DNA of 5,215 nucleotides from Klebsiella pneumoniae (GTDB lineage: Bacteria; Pseudomonadota; Gammaproteobacteria; Ga0077536). The position numbers and the translations under genes are program-made. The stretch spans positions 1 to 5,215 of the forward strand of contig CAMCBY010000311.1 of NCBI GenBank assembly GCA_945873015.1, read 5' to 3'. Within the stretch, counting starts at the first letter, position 1; each line of letters starts with the position of its first letter. The notes under the pieces were generated by a model that searched no databases, had not been told where the DNA came from, and saw nothing but the letters and a program-made list of their open reading frames with translations. Shown here in pieces: positions 4,892 through 5,215 of this stretch.

Positions 4892-5215
4892 ATGGTCGGC
4901 GTGTTCGGGTAGAAAACCGCCGGCTTGCATGGTCCACATATGCGCGTAATGACCGCCGCAGTCCAGCAGCGCGTGATGGCTGCCATCCTCGATGATGCGG
5001 CCTTCATGGAACACCAGAATCCTGTCCAGATGAGCCAGCGTGGAGAGGCGATGGGCCACCACCACCACGGTGCGCCCTCGCATCAGGTGTTCGAGGCTGT
5101 CCTGTATTGAACGCTCGGTGACTGAATCAAGTGCACTGGTGGCCTCGTCCAACAGTAATATAGGCGAGGCCTTCAGAATGGCGCGCGCCAGGGCGATACG
5201 CTGACGCTGCCCGCC
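4877..5215 (-). CDS. ABC exporter ATP-binding domain, C-terminal part (gene continues past the window end)
   Basis: The last 112 codons of an ABC ATPase, read from 5215 down to the TAA at 4879-4877. The visible part opens at the end of the signature motif (GGQRQRIALARA). It continues with Walker B LLLDEA (catalytic Glu at visible residue 24), the D-loop SALD, and the switch His in VVAHRLST (visible residue 55). The ILVFHEGRIIEDGSHHALL stretch is typical of exporters with fused membrane and ATPase domains (MsbA/ABCB type), so the full gene is probably about 580-620 codons with the membrane half outside the window; that is inference. The substrate cannot be told. The C-terminus ends in a His/Asp-rich EHADHHADD tail, encoded by a 9-base direct repeat (4883-4891 and 4895-4903). 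The TTG at 5152 is an internal Leu codon in Walker B, not a start. Confidence 0.93.
   Translation of the reverse strand, partial: GGQRQRIALARAILKASPILLLDEATSALDSVTERSIQDSLEHLMRGRTVVVVAHRLSTLAHLDRILVFHEGRIIEDGSHHALLDCGGHYAHMWTMQAGGFLPEHADHHADD

Noticed and set aside
5150..5152. TTG start for a short 91-codon reverse-strand protein
   Set aside because: The frame stays open to the window edge and encodes the ABC signature and Walker B upstream, so the TTG is an internal Leu codon.

Overview
This 5.2 kb window carries three forward genes and the 3' end of a fourth gene on the reverse strand. The GC-rich coding sequence, an HD-GYP protein with a DUF3391 leader, a hybrid kinase of the H-D-F-N-N type, REP-type palindromes with a 5' GTAG or GTGG, and a FliA-type promoter together suggest a flagellated gammaproteobacterium, perhaps near the Xanthomonadales. 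That placement is an inference; no rRNA or marker gene is present.

Layout: 1-1662 (+) is the C-terminal 553 codons of a PAS hybrid histidine kinase, probably cut by the window edge. 1663-2078 (416 bases) has no credible gene and is a repeat island. In it, a perfect 24-base inverted pair of REP-like units (1848-1871 and 1909-1932) sits inside a larger imperfect inverted repeat with 39-base arms (1693-1731 and 1952-1990), with several small hairpins in the left flank. 2079-3323 (+) encodes a dienelactone-hydrolase-like alpha/beta hydrolase fused to an NTF2/SnoaL-like domain. Its stop codon lies in the GTAG of a third REP-like palindrome (3319-3341). 3324-3567 holds a hairpin with eight T's, a close match to a sigma-28 (FliA) promoter, and an 11-base direct repeat at 20-base phasing. 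3568-4866 (+) encodes a DUF3391 plus HD-GYP cyclic-di-GMP phosphodiesterase with its metal ligands present. 4877-5215 (-) is the C-terminal end of an ABC exporter ATPase, convergent with the HD-GYP gene and only 10 bases from it.

The genes do not form one obvious operon or a recognisable new system. The kinase and the HD-GYP protein are both signalling proteins, and the FliA-like promoter ties the latter to motility. The hydrolase gene looks like an independent metabolic gene with REP-family repeats on both sides. The most informative non-coding signals are the nested repeat island, the FliA-type promoter, and a Cys/His cluster inserted in the kinase ATPase domain.
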